This document shows positions 45,831 to 60,557 of a DNA stretch of 64,000 nucleotides, in pieces. Each line of letters opens with the position of its first letter. Within the stretch, counting starts at the first letter, position 1. The stretch is from Impatiens glandulifera (Eukaryota > Streptophyta > Magnoliopsida > Ericales > Balsaminaceae). Below the pieces are notes generated by a model. The model did not search any database, was not told the DNA's origin, and saw only the letters and a list, made by a program, of their open reading frames with translations. Where the stretch lies: positions 13,895,889-13,959,888 of the forward strand of contig NC_061864.1 of assembly GCF_907164915.1 (NCBI RefSeq), read 5' to 3'. Position numbers and translations under genes: made by a program.

Positions 45831-48800
45831 TCTGTAAGTTTAACCCATTTCTGCCCCCCTTCATATATGTCATCATTGCTGATCGTTTTCTCATTGTAGA
45901 TAGATCAGTTTTGCTTGCTAGTATGTACAAATTCGTTCGGCATGGAATGTTAATGATTTGATAAGCAGATAAATGTTTTGTATTCAGATTTCAGATAGCA
46001 AATGCTTTCACAAAATCCGGTACTGTTTGATTCTAACATGTTTCAGATTCTTTGGTAGCATAAGAATTCTTAGTGTGCACATATATTTATAGATTTGGTG
46101 GCCTACTGTAACCTGCTCCATGCTTTTACTGTAATTTGTTAGTACCCAAATTTCAGTTTACTGAATTCAATTTATATTTGAATAGCCTTGTGCCATTGAG
46201 GATTGATTTCAGTTTCAAACAAGTTAAAACTTTGATGGAAAGGTCTTGGGCCATTGATGATTGATTCCAGTTTGAAACAAATTAAAACTTTGATGTAAAG
46301 GTCTACTCTTTGTATCTTGTTAAATACTTGATTTTACTAAGTGAGAATGGTTTCTTTTGCCCTTTTTAGTATAATTTAATGAGCCTAATTTGTAAACTAC
46401 TATTTTGTCACAATCACGATCTCATTGGAAAATCTTCAAAGTTTTGTTGGTATAAGATATACTTTTGCATCACAACCATGATCCAATATTCATTTCGATT
46501 TATATAGTTGTCATCACAAAATAGGTTCTCAAATTTGGAGCAGCAAATTTCAATATTGTTCTTTAGTGGTTTTACAATATGTGCTGATAGCAAGGTCTCA
46601 TTTTTCAAGCCATATATTTGTATATTTCATTAAATGAATCATGTTTCTTGAAGCTAATAATCATTAATTAAGTTGTTGTTGATGGATTATTCATGCTCAA
46701 AACTTGTATTGGGTTTTCTATATGTGGAAGTTTTTAGAGCTCAAGAAGTCATTAGCGAAAACTGAAGTTTATCCTTTGTTCGTGTTTGTTCTCTCGATAT
46801 GCAGGGTAGTTCGATGGAGAGGTGTATCTCATTTGCTACCTACCTTTATGTTGCCATTCTTCTTTGTTTTCAGTTTTTTCTAATCTTCTGGCCTATATGG
46901 ATCGAGTTTGCGGTTAGGGTTATGTTGTAGGCAAGAGAGCCTTCTTGTTTGGAGTAGTTATTGCAAAAAAGGTTCTTGTTGTTTTCTCCCTTGAATGTAT
47001 AGATCAGCTCAATTATGTTGTTTACTTTTGAAATTGTGCTGCTACTATCAAAGTTATTAGTTTATGTCGCATTTTTTTAAGGTTGTGTTTTCCATTTATG
47101 TTTAAGGTTGATTGAATATTCATTTAGTGTCACGTTATATTGCAATATTCATTTAAAGGTTATGGGGTTCTATGTTTACTTTTTTTCTTTATTATTATTT
47201 AAACTAATTTTATATTAAATTTAATAATTTTTTAAAATAAAACTCGAACAATTTCAATTAATTCTTGATTATGAATTTACAAGTAAATTTTCTAACCTTT
47301 TTATTTTCAAATCATCTTGTGATCAAAATCCTATTTAAACCATTGTCACCAATTTGTTTTTGTAATAGAATAATCCTCCACAAGAATGGTCCTTTTTTAT
47401 TATATTAATATTGTTTTACTAAATTAGTTTAGATAACATTATTATATTTGGTCGCTTAATCCAATTTTTAATATATTTATAAATTTAGATCTTACATATT
47501 TATAAATTAATTTTAAACAAATTAATTAAAAACGGAGTATAAAAATATCAATTTCAAATAAGTCATTTCTCCATGGCAGCCCTAACTATTAAAATATCCA
47601 ACATTGATAAGTTGTTTTCACTTATTGGATGAGGCTATCCTATGACTGGTTCACTATAGCTTATGAGTTTGAAGGGTTTATCTTAGTATCAGCCTGTATG
47701 TAAGCGCTTCGGTTACGTAACTGATCAGTATAGAAATAAAATCAACTCGTCGTGCATGGTGAACCTCCCATTGCTCTATCGGAGATAGCATGCAATCGAA
47801 AATGAATATATAAAGTCTGGTCAATTTGTTTACCGAAATGCATAGTTAAATATTTGAGATCGGTTTGAGAAAATTTGAAAGTCGGATTAGTTGGTCAGAA
47901 TAACGGTTCGATCATTTTCTTTTGTTTGAAATAAATAATACTAAATAATATGATTATGATTGTACAACAAATTAGTTTTGAAAAATAAATATCAACCAAA
48001 TCATATATGATTTTATATGAACACTCTATTGCAGCCTTATCAACCAAATCATTTTTTTTTATAATTGAATAGATTTAAGGTTGCTCATCCCTTCTTAAGT
48101 GTGTAATGACTTATTATTATAAGCCATTTATATATAATAAAAAGATAAAAGGTGTGACTCAACTTTATAGAAAACAAATTTAAATGGAATGTCACAGTAT
48201 TTAATTGAGAGTCAGTTTATAATTTGCCTTAATGCCCTTAACTAATCTTTCTTTCCCGCCGAAAGCATAAAAAAGGTGATTTGTCAATCAATGCATATAT
48301 TAAGCAATCAGATTAGACATGCCAAATAAATTAAATTATGAGATTCAAAATTGCTCATTCCAATGTGTCCGATTCAATGTTTATATTTGTAACTTAAGTA
48401 AGTAAAATACTTGACTAACAAATTTAGCTATATCTATATGATTTAGACATACTCGATTAACAAACAAACAAAATGCAAGGTTTTGTGCTATTAAACTTAA
48501 TGTATTCTTTTATAAATTTTAATCATATATATATATTTATTATTTAATGTTAAAGCTAAAATTACTCAATTAGACATTAACTTAAGTTAATATATTTTAA
48601 ACTAAAATAAACTTGTAACTTTTGATCTCTTAAAAAATCACTTTTGTCTCTTAAATTATTTTAAAATTTATATAAAGAGACACTAATTTACAAACATAAA
48701 TAAATTTAAAAAAACATTTGTATTATATATATACACACATTAATATTGAGAGCTATAATGACCTCACCCTATACTTCAAGTTAAGGCAAAAAAATAAAAA

Positions 48801-49075
48801 TACAATTTTTTATTATTATTATATGTATATATATATTAATGTTGAAAAGCTAAAATGTTCCATTTTAAATTAAAATTGAGTCCAATAAGTGGGTCTATTA
48901 AGTTATCGTGGATAAATTATTAGAGATTATTTAAAATATTAAATTCATAATTAATTTTGGAGATGTTAGTGTGTATTATTTGTAAATTAATTATATATAA
49001 TTTTTTTTATTGAATTGAATTGAATTAATTTATTTTATTAAAATACAAAAAAACAAATTTATGTGGGTGGGCAGC
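45831..49075. other. CML gene 3' region and intergenic DNA
   Basis: 45837-46804 is probably a 3' UTR intron and ~46805-47050 the terminal non-coding exon. Within the intron a phrase with GCCATTGAGGATTGATTTCAG repeats imperfectly (46180-46310). Beyond 47050 the sequence is AT-rich, with a moderately complex block at 47600-47790 that I do not recognise, and no gene. Confidence 0.55.
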
Positions 49076-49078
49076 TAA

Positions 49079-49213
49079 GACCCTCTCCAACCGGCCGGAC
49101 AAACCCAAACACGTAAACCCAAATTTTGCTCAAATCGGCCGGCAAACTCAAACCTAAAATGGGAATGGACACTCTCTCTTAAAAAAAAATAATAATTGCA
49201 GTATTCATTTATA

Positions 49214-49259
<46 letters not shown>

Positions 49260-49742
49260 CATTTTTCAATAATGACCTTTACACTTTTTTTTTTTAATAA
49301 CTTTTAATTTCTATACATATAAATTAATTCTTTAATTTATATTTTTTTACTTTTAAGATATAAAATTATAATATTTTTTAAATGTATAATTAAATTATTA
49401 AATTTATTATATGCGTACGTGTATCAAGTATTTTTTTATTAATAATGTTTGTTTATTTAAATGTATTATTAAATTATTTTGTTGTTTATGAATTATTGAT
49501 ATATATACTTAATTTTATTTTAATATTATTAAATGAATAAGAAAAAATTGAGGTTAAATATATAAAGTTAATAAATATATAGATAATATTAATAAGGTTA
49601 AAAAGTTAGTGTAAGAAAAGAATATTCTAAAAATATTTTTTTTGGGTTTAGAAATGAGTTTTTGGGTTGGAGATGATTTAGTGTTTGATGTGACGTTTAC
49701 TGCATTTTAGGTTTGAGAATGAGTTTAGAGTTGGAAATGGTC
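49079..49742. mobile_element. Tourist-like (PIF/Harbinger) MITE with internal poly(T)
   Basis: Termini GACCCTCTCCAAC and (complement) GACCATTTCCAAC are imperfect inverted repeats. TAA flanks both sides (49076-49078 and 49743-49745), as for PIF/Harbinger elements. There is no coding capacity. A 42-base poly(T) run lies at 49216-49257. A diverged relative is at 36097-36726. Confidence 0.7.
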
Positions 49743-49745
49743 TAA

Positions 49746-50101
49746 TATATTAGATGCTTATATGTTTAATCATATATTTAATTCTCATTTAAAACATTTT
49801 AAATTAAAATATATTATTTACTTTAAATAAAAAACTTACTTATAAAATGAATATATATACATATAAATAACTTCACCTCAATTTAATAATTTTTTTATAA
49901 GAATTGAGAATAAACTTTAATTAGTTAAATTGTTCTAATAACTTAATATTATAATAATAGCTACACGTTGCAATTGTATTCTTACCAAGTTCTCGTGACC
50001 AATTAATTTTATTAAATAACCCCAAGTCCTCGAACAAATAAATATTTAATCAAACCCTTTTTTCTCATTTAAATTCATTAATTTAATCTAATTTCCCCCA
50101 A
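49746..50101. other. Upstream region of the EXORDIUM-like gene
   Basis: AT-rich promoter-side DNA with no ORF. Confidence 0.55.
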
Positions 50102-50108
50102 TATAAAA
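50102..50108 (+). promoter_or_regulatory. TATA box of the EXORDIUM-like gene
   Basis: TATAAAA lies 59 bases before the ATG, followed by a CA-rich leader (ACACACACAAATCTGC). Confidence 0.65.
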
Positions 50109-50166
50109 CACACACAAATCTGCACAAATTTACACACTCCTGCTCTGTTTCTTCTCGTCCGCCGGC

Positions 50167-52089
50167 ATGGCCAAAGATATTTTCCGGCGACTTATAAATT
50201 CCATTATCATCTTATTCTCTTTCTTTCTCTCGCCGGAATCAATCCAAGGTTGGCGTCCATCGCCACACCAGATCGCAAATGCCACCGCTCCCAACGACAT
50301 CGGCGTTTCCAAAAAGTACGAAGGCTCGTCGGACTTCGTCCACCTCAAATACCACATGGGTCCCGTCTTAACGGAAAATATAACCGTCCACATCATCTGG
50401 TACGGCACGTGGCAAGAAACCCAGAAACGGATCATTCGCGATTTCATCCGGTCCATTTCCGCCGACATAGTCAAATCACCGTCGGTTTCCGGCTGGTGGC
50501 GGACTATCCAGCTCTATACTGACCAGACCGGGTTCAACATTTCGAGAAACGTCCGGCTTGGAGAGGAGAAAACCGACCGGTTTTATTCTCACGGCAAGTC
50601 GCTTAGCCGTCTTTTGGTTCAGTCCGTTATCAAAACCGCTATTTTATCTCCCACGCGCCCCCTTTCAATTGATACTAAAGGTGGGGTCTATCTTGTTTTG
50701 ACTTCTGATGACGTGTACGTTCAGGATTTTTGTGAAAACATATGTGGATTCCATTATTTCACTTTTCCTTCTATCGTGGGATTCACGCTCCCTTTTGCGT
50801 GGGTGGGGAACTCTGCCAAGCTCTGTCCAGGTATATTAATAAGACTATTATTTTGTCACTATTTAAATAATAATTATAAAAACTAAAATTTGTAGTGATT
50901 TTTGTTAACATTGTTATAAAACTGATTTTTTTTTATTATGATGTATGTTATATGATAAATTTTTTTTATTTTGCATATAAATTGTTTTTTTATGATAAAA
51001 TGCCTATATATTACTAGTGTGAAGTTGTATATTATTTATTTATTTGGGTATATTTATTTTAAGTAATTATATTTATTTTAAGTAACGATATATATATACA
51101 ACATCGCACTTTCATACTATCTCATTGGGAAAGAAAGAGAAAATATATCTTAGAAAAATTAAAAAAATACAAAAGAGCGAAAAATATTTCTTGCTAAACG
51201 AGGTAAGTGTTGTATAAGGGTGTTGTATATATCAATGTACCATTACTAATTTGTTTTTTATAATATATATGACCATCTATGTTACAGTGTAATTTTTTTT
51301 TGTACTTTATTTTATATTTAAAGATTATTTTGGAATCATGTGAAGGTTCATTTTATTTGGTACATATATATTATTTTTAAAATTATAATTTAAATTTAAT
51401 TTTTTGAAAAAAATAACAAATAGAAATTTTTTGGGTTGGTAACAAAATTTTAAATTATACTTGCATATATTTATATAAAAGAAATATGTTATCCTAAGTT
51501 TGAGAGTATCTTGATTACATTGAAAAGCCATAAAAAAAATATTATAATTAGAAAGAGACTATTTTGTTCTATAAAAAAATGTTATTATTGTCAAAATTTG
51601 AAGAGAATTAATATAAAATTGTGTTTTCTTTTGGGTGAAATATAAACTTATAATGTTGTTACGCACAAAAACACTTTTTTTATAATGATATGGGTACAAT
51701 AATATATGAATTTATGTGTAGGTTTTTGCGCTTATCCATTTGCGGTGTCTAATTACATGCCTTCGAGGAAGCCATTAACGTCGCCAAACAATGATATAGG
51801 TGTAGATGGTATGATTAGTGTGATTGGGCATGAGATGGCCGAGATGGCAACAAATCCCCTTGCAAATGCGTGGTATGCTGGGGAGGAACCAGCTTTCCCG
51901 GTTGAGATTGCTGATCTTTGCGAGGGTATTTATGGAACCGGAGGCGGAGGATCTTACACTGGCCAAATGTTGGATGGTGACGACGGAGCCACCTTCAATG
52001 TCAATGGGATCATTGGACGACGGTTCTTAGTCCAATGGGTTTGGAACCACATCTTCAATTATTGTACCGGACCTAATGCCCTTGATTAG
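50167..52089 (+). CDS. EXORDIUM-like / phosphate-induced protein (PHI-1 family)
   Basis: Two exons, 50167-50830 and 51722-52089, joined in frame at CPG|F, give 343 aa. Residues 1-28 (MAKDIFRRLINSIIILFSFF...) are a signal peptide, so the protein should be secreted to the apoplast. The remainder is the PHI-1/EXO conserved region: YHMGPVLTENITVHIIWYG, SVSGWWRTIQLYTDQTG, GGVYLVLTSDDVYVQDFC, CGFHY, AWVGNSAKLCPGFCAYPF, MISVIGHEMAEMATNPLANAWY and IADLCEGIYGTGGGGSYTGQ. Family members (EXO, EXL1-7) are linked to brassinosteroid-dependent growth and carbon status, with no established enzymatic activity. The HEMAE segment resembles a zinc-protease motif, but that activity is unproven. An ~890 bp AT-rich intron is unusual because many EXO genes are intronless (from memory). 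EXL subtype not assigned. Confidence 0.93.
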
Positions 52090-53525
52090 TAAACTATATA
52101 TGGCATGTATTATTGCTTAAGAAGATTTACTATCTTCTCTATTTAATTTTGTTTGAGCTCATTTAGTGGAGCTTATTTATAAAACTCTTATGTTAAAAAG
52201 TACTATTATGTGAATAAGTTAATGTGCATTCAAATAATAGTTTATTTTAAATAGATAACAACTTTGTTATTTTGTCTCTATCATTTGTACTATATAACTA
52301 ATTAGGAATAAGTGTCTTTAATAGGGTTTCACAAGACTTCATCGCACCCAAATTGTTGGTTGTTTGTGAGGCATGATTAGGTTAATATATGATCAAATTA
52401 TATTGGAGCAAAAGCAACCTTCCAAATTAGACATACAAATAGAAAAATATTTATAGGCCCCAGAAATCACAATTTATTAATTGTTTAGCTTTTTATGATG
52501 AAGATTTTGGTTGACCATTTTTATTTTATTTATATAAGTCTTTTTCGAATATAAGTTATTTAAATAATCTGGTATAGTTTGAAATTATTAAAAGTTAAGT
52601 TATTTGATAAAAATAATTAAAAAATATTTTAATGAATAAATAAATTAATTTAATATACTAATAAATAAGTAAAAGATGATCAATTATTTAAATAAATTAT
52701 CAACAAGAAGGCCCATTGATTAGGTTGTTTGTTGTTCCCCACCAAAAAAATCATTTAAATTGTTTCTTTAATATGGAATATGAAACTTTTATTGGACCCA
52801 TTTTGAAAAAACATTTTGGGGGACTGTTTGTTTTCTCATGTCTCACAGCTATCACAGATAATTTTATTTATTTATTATATATATTTTAAAAAATTAACAT
52901 AACTTTTGCTTTCATTAAGACTTTCTTAGTGAGAGTGAGAATTATATCTAAAATTTTTGATAGACATGAAAATTATGATGAGGAAGAAAAACAACATGTT
53001 GAGTTATTAAATTTTCAATGTTAAAATCAAACAAACAAACCTAAAATGAAGTACATAAATATTAAATTAATAATGATAATGTTGCACCTTTATCTTTATT
53101 TTTATTGGTTGAATGAATGCTTTTTTCACTATAGAAGAAAACTCACAAAAAAGAAAAGAAAATAGTGTTGGAGTAAAATTCACAGCAAAGGACAATAATT
53201 TTGGGGGACGGACCCCACCCTTAGTCAAGTCCAGTTAAAGAGACACTTACTCCCAAATAAACCAGGGGTAACAATGTCTTTGAGAAACTCTAATTTTAAG
53301 TGTTATTAGAACTTATCATAAAATCATTATTGTGAAATAAAATTATGAAATAATCCATTAATTGTATCTTTAGTGGGAAAACAGATTTTGAAATAATTCA
53401 CTTAACTTTCTTGTAAATATTATTTTCGATCTCTATCGTCTTGTTTTAATTATGTATATATTAACAAATTTAATAATACTGGGAAGATCATCGTTTGATG
53501 CACACGGATAAAAATATATTGTTAT
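52090..53525. other. EXORDIUM-like 3' flank and intergenic DNA
   Basis: AT-rich sequence with no recognised gene or element. Confidence 0.6.
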
Positions 53526-53765
53526 AACGTCCCGCGTTTATCAAATTTGGTGTTAAATTTAAATTATAAAATGTTACTAGCCTAGTTTGTTAAAGAATTG
53601 TACTTGTTTTATTAGGTTACGAGTTCAAAACATACCTATAACATTTTTAATTTTATTTTTAACCGTTTTAAGTTTATGGACGGGTCAACTCAGAATCCGA
53701 CCCAAATATTCATTTAATGTTGTGCTTATTGACTTTAAACATCATTATATATATATATATATTTT
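53526..53765 (+). repeat. Solitary tRNA-like (SINE-like) repeat unit
   Basis: Carries the same CCCGCGTTTATCAAATTTGG start, A-box-like TAGCCTAGTTTG, B-box-like GAGTTCAAAAC and TTTAATTTTATTTTTAACCG tail as the array at 56202-57545, but stands alone 2.4 kb upstream of it. Confidence 0.7.
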
Positions 53766-54631
53766 GAAATAACGACACCCATATATTTAAATAAATATTC
53801 CGGTGATAAAATTGAATGAACCAATCTATTTACCCTAAACAATAAAATTGGAATTTCAATTCAAAGAAAAAATTGGACTACTAAAAAAAAATGCATTATT
53901 ATATTAAAATAAGTTGCAATTTTATAATTATATATTGTTATTGGGTCATCACAATAACTTACTATCCATTTTAATAAAAAAAGTCTGGATTATTAATTTA
54001 TTGATTCTTTAAAAAAAAAAAAATAAGTGTTACGAGAAGTGTGACCTATAATGAATAAGTACATCATATTAACCCAGCCTACATATTTCAAATAAAAATT
54101 AATTCTTTATTAATATCTTTCATTACATAATTCTAATACTAATAAGTCCATATCTTATTTATTAACAAAATCACACAAGCATTCTCCATTTATGCAAAAT
54201 ACCGAAGTAAAAATATATTATTTTGCATCACACTCTTTATTTGTCGTACATCTTTTATTCTTTTCTTTAAAACAAGAACATCTACCTTCAACACATATTC
54301 TTGTACCCATAGAACACAATTTGCAATCATTCTCTATCTTACAAGTTAAAGCTTCCGATGATAGTATACCTAAAAATATTGTACACTCATTAGAAAATTT
54401 AAAAATAATAAATATATTATTATTTTATTTCAATAAATTATCTAATTTCTACTTTTTGGAAAGTGAAAAACAATATATAATAAAATACAAATAACTTTTT
54501 CTGAGCCTAGTAAAACCACATAGACAATCAACAAAACTCTTTCCCTTCAAAATAAATTACATATTCGTGTTTATATATATATATTTAAAATATATATATA
54601 TTTTAAAGTAATATGCATATAATTAATAAAG

Positions 54632-54663
<32 letters not shown>

Positions 54664-56201
54664 TAATGTAGTATATTAATTATTTTGATAAAACTTATTA
54701 AAATAATAAATTTATTACAATAATATATTTTTTTTCTAGATATGTTAGTTTATTTTTTAAATGTTTTTTTTTATTTACTATAAAATATAATCTAAATTAT
54801 AATATGGTTTTGAGTCAATTTAGTATATAAATTATTGTGATTAATATCTGAATTATTTTCTAATTTGATCATTTAAATTTAAATGAATTTTAGATACTGT
54901 GATCATTATTAGTTTTAATTATTTTTACATTTAAAAAATATACAAATAATGAATATATAAATATAATATATATATATATATGTTATAAATAGGATTTTAT
55001 TTTATTTGAATTTAAAAAATATGAATGAAAATATTAAATATCTTAAATTATCTTTTTATTAATTTTTTTTACAACTCAAAATGTTAGTTATATAGAACCA
55101 ATTATTTTTATAAAAAAACTTTTTGTGTTTCTTTGTAAGTTTGGTTGTGTTGTAGTTTATTTTGACTTATTTTTAACGTTTTTATTTTGGTATATACTAT
55201 TAACAGTTTTCTTATCTAGTCTTATTATTTAGATAATAAAATCAATCATTTAACTTAGTGTAATATATTTCGATTAAGATTCGAATTTTGAGATAATTTT
55301 AGTTATTTAAAAATAAACTTATATATATATGTTAATTTTTCAGCGATTAAACTAATTATCCGACCAAAACGACGTTACATCAATAAAACTGAACCGACGA
55401 ATTTAAAATTTAAAAATCAATACCAATAATTGTAATAAATATTTCCATGAAAAATCGATACCAATAATTGTAATAAATATTTCAATGAAAAATCGATACC
55501 AATATACTTAGAAAAAAAAATTTACACTTGTGATATCCCAATAGATTGTGTCAAACAAATAATTTAATAATATAAATATTAAATATTCAAATTATTTTTA
55601 TTATATTTATCTCAAAATATTTAGTTACAAAAATTTTAACGTATGCAATTCAGAATTCCAATTTTTAATTATTCAAAAGAAACTAAAAGTTTTTTTATAT
55701 ACTTGAATTTAGATTTTTATCAAATTTTTTTGCTAATTTTGAATAATTTTGAATGAATATTTCGTGATGAAATTGAACCAACGGAACTATTTACACCCAA
55801 TCATGACATTATCTAGATGATATTATCTAGATGTGAGATTTGAATAAGGAACTTCATTCAAAGTAAAAATTGAACTCTACTTAAAAAAAATTGCATTATT
55901 CTTTCCTAAAATAAATTTTAATTTAGAGCCGGATTCATTCTAAAAAAACATATGCAATACCCAAAAATTTGTATTATTTCTTCTATTACTTATTCTTTAA
56001 ATAGAAAATTTGTAAAAAATATGAACAAATATTATTTTTTTTAATCGGTTAATAATAAAATATCAAATAATGTAGAATTATGTTGGATTGGGTTTAGGAA
56101 ATTTGTTGGAAATGACACTAATAATTGTTTTAATTGCGCAAATTATCGGCACCTAAAAAAATTGCGCAAATAATCACTTCATATTTTTCGGACAAAAACT
56201 C
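53766..56201. other. AT-rich intergenic DNA with simple repeats
   Basis: TA microsatellites near 54565-54662 and 54967-54981, and a tandem ~46 bp duplication containing ATCGATACCAATAATTG (about 55413-55506). The open frame 54192-54494 has no recognisable family. Confidence 0.6.
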
Positions 56202-57545
<1,344 letters not shown>

Positions 57546-57689
57546 TTTTCAAACAGGGTATGTATTAATATTTTTTGTAATTTAGTTTTTCGATTTTTTT
57601 ACAATCTATTTAAATTTTAATATATTATTTTTAAGGTTCTTAATAAATTTATAATATGTCATTGTTACGAAAGCTCTCTAAAAAAATGA

Positions 57690-58760
57690 TATTTTTTACA
57701 AAAAAAACTCGTGACTCCTTTATGGGTGAGTTGTGGGTCAAAAAGATATCTTTTTGTCATATCACATTTGTTTTTCGCCGATGACACAATCTGCACGGTT
57801 CAAGTTACCTATAAGAAATTTAAACACCTTCGAGATATTTTATGGTTATTCAGTGTATGATCTAATCTTCGAGTTCATTTTAATAAGTCAGATATTTTTT
57901 TCTTCAAATTATGTTTTGAATAAAAGAAGGATAAAATTGACAAATGTGTTGGGGTTTAAAATTGACGATCTTCTGTCAACATATCTTGATATGTCATTAG
58001 GTACTAAATTACGATTTAAGGTCTACTGGGACCCAATTATCACTAAAAATGAAAAGTAGACTGTCTATATGTAGAAATGCCACAATTAAGGACATGTTTG
58101 ATCATTGGTGTAATGGTTTGCTAGCCGAATTAGATATAGAAGAAGATTAAACATTATGGAGACTTCGTCCCATAATAGAGTTTTACTTTGGTAGGACGCA
58201 AACAAATGTCACCGTTTGAACAAGACATTATGCGTTTGCAAAATATGAATAATTTTCATGTGAGACGTTGCTACAAGTTGTTCGCTAAGATGATTCCATA
58301 TAATTTTTATTGAGAAAAATGGTAGTCAAAGATTTCATTCAAGGTCTCGTTTTTTGGATGGAGCCTTATTCATGGTGAAATTATAACAAATGATATGTGC
58401 ATGAAAAAATATTGTTGTATTATGGCTAGTCGTATGTGTCAAGAAGAGGTTGAATCGACAATTCACTTACTTTTACATTGTCGAGGGATGACTAGTATTT
58501 GAAGTCTTTTGTGGAATATTACCAGGATTCATTGGGCGATACTCGAATCTTTAGGTAGTTGTTGAAAAAATTGGAGGCTGATATGACAAACCTACATATT
58601 TGGGTTACCATCCCAATTATTCTTTGGTGGACTATCTGATTGGAGAGAAATTGTAGAACTTTCAATAACCGTAGGCGTCCGATGCGTATAATTCAAAATA
58701 CTATTATTATGATGTTTTCCGAGATTCGTTTAGAAAAACTAGTAGACTAAATCATGGAGT
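57690..58760 (+). pseudogene. Decayed LINE (L1-type) reverse transcriptase C-terminal part
   Basis: Frame-shifted fragments resemble plant L1 ORF2. A FADDT-like catalytic remnant lies near 57775. The segment LTNVLGFKIDDLLSTYLDMSLG followed by KVYWDPIITK is the usual sequence after the RT core. WSLIHGEIITNDMCMKK and ESTIHLLLHCRG near 58360-58480 match the zf-RVT region, and IILWWTIWLERN near 58615-58650 the extreme C-terminus. Many stops and frame changes; no target duplication sought. Confidence 0.75.
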
Positions 58761-59931
58761 TAATCGTTTTTCTAAAAAATTTACGAGCTTAATAACTTAT
58801 TAAATACTGTTTTTTATTTAGATGTCAAGTTTTGTTGTTACGTTTAAATGATTCTTTTCATTTTTAATAAAAAATGGATCTTTTTTAAAAATAAATAAAT
58901 AAATAAATATTATTTAAAAATTTAGAATATTTGAATATAGACATTTTTAAAATGGATGATTTTTATTTTTATCACATCCATAATTTAAATTGATCAAATT
59001 TTAATATTTTTAATCTTATTATATAACACTGAACTTTTATAATTATAATTAACTAATGACTCAATTATTATATTTTTTATTTTATTATTATATAGTAATA
59101 CTGCTCAAGTCTTTTTACCAGATAATTTTTTACCTTCTCAAATCATTGTCAATAACCAATTTTTTAAAAACATTTACAAGACCTAAAGCAAAGTTTAATA
59201 TTAAGAGAGGAGTTCCTCCTCCTAAATCTGGGGAAAAGCTCCATTGCCAAAATCTATAAACTAGATAAAAACAATAAAAAATTCCTCCAAACAACTGAAT
59301 AAACAATCATGATGAAAAAAAAGAAAGAGAAAAAAATCAAGCTATGACAAGGGTGAAAAACTAATATAGTGATATACACATGGATAAATATGACACATTT
59401 TTTACAAAATGATATATAAGATGGGAGACAAATTTGGTATTTACTCATAATTTAATTAGATGTTTTTGTATCTGTTTCGAAATGGCCTAATTCTTCATAC
59501 ATGAATCATTGATTATGAACTATCCTAGATACAAATTTAGTATTTACTCATAATTTAATTAGATGTTTTTGTATCTGAATACACAGGCTGTTTCAAATGG
59601 CCTAATTCTTCATACATGAATCATTGATCATGATCTATCCTAGATCAAAAGGGTGGTTCCATATTTTGCAGTCTTCAAATCATGAAAGTGGCTACACATA
59701 AAATCTAGACAAACACTTCCAAATTGGTTTTCAAATCATGAACAAATATTGACCAATTTCAAGCTCATCCTTCTTCTTCTACTCATTCAAGAACTTGAAC
59801 ATCTCATTATCAGCTATTTACAATGATAACAAAGCTTACTATTGCACCACCAAATCGATATCAGAAATCTAAGCATGAAGAATTTGTCACATTACTCACA
59901 AATGCCCTTATACAAGAATCGTTTCAATCAT
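58761..59931. other. Intergenic DNA with a ~105 bp tandem duplication
   Basis: AT-rich. At 59425-59645 two consecutive copies share TTTACTCATAATTTAATTAG, TTTTTGTATCTG, GGCCTAATTCTTCATACATG and ATCATTGAT. The second copy has a small insertion (AATACACAGGC). The last ~250 bases are the 3' flank of LPA2 (minus strand). Confidence 0.65.
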
Positions 59932-60557
59932 TCATTTCAACTTTTTCAGATTTTCATTCTGCAGATACTTCAAGACTCCATAAGAAACAGTTCCAGCAAC
60001 AAACAAGAAAACAGTGGGTGTAAATAATGGGTAAAGGTACTTCACAATGAGCTTATCCCACTCCTCTGGTAGAAATCCTGTGCATTTCAAATAGATCAAT
60101 TTCATATTCAGACTAATTAAGAAACCATCAATGGAAGAAATTCTTGAAGAAGATTCATACCAGATGTAGCAAGAGTAAGTCCTTCAACAAGTATAATTCC
60201 GCCAAGTCCTAACCAACCCAGAAGGAAAGCACTCTCATTTTTTAACATCTCCTCCGCCTGAACTTCTTCCTGCCGGGAAACAAACCGAGGGTTTTCAACC
60301 GGAGACCGACGAATTATCGATTCCCTCTCTCCCCCTTTTCCTTTCTGCTTAGGTTTGGCAGATGAAATCGAGGAAGACGACCCAAATCCTTGGCCAGATG
60401 ATGCTGATTTGCTGCTAGAGGAAGAAGGCTCAGATGGGTCGTCGGCGGCGGAGAAGCTTCTAATTATGGAAGCGGGCGGCGGCGCTGATCTGGATAGGGT
60501 GTGAACGAGAGGTGAGTAGGAAAGAAGGCGCGGCGATGAGTAGATGAAAAGCGCCAT
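59932..60557 (-). CDS. LPA2: LPA2, photosystem II assembly factor (chloroplast)
   Basis: Two exons on the minus strand, 60557-60161 and 60077-59932, joined in frame at ATSG|FLPEEW, give 180 aa. Residues 1-~40 (MALFIYSSPRLLSYSPL..., Ser/Pro-rich, few acids) are a chloroplast transit peptide. A Ser/Lys-rich linker follows, then the conserved ESIIRRSPVENPRFV block. Two membrane segments come next: AFLLGWLGLGGIILVEGLTLA (~109-129) and TPTVFLFVAGTVSYGVLKYL, separated by FLPEEWDKLIVKYLYP. This is the layout of Arabidopsis LOW PSII ACCUMULATION 2, a thylakoid protein that helps assemble CP43 into photosystem II. Length is as expected. It is divergent from the photolyase-hydrolase gene, with 350 bp between start codons. 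Confidence 0.88.

Noticed and set aside
49075..49269. Poly-lysine frame
   Set aside because: Translation of the poly(T) run of the MITE.
59056..60027. Small frames between the LINE and LPA2
   Set aside because: No domain similarity. Those at 59823-60027 are antisense to LPA2 exon 2 and its 3' flank.
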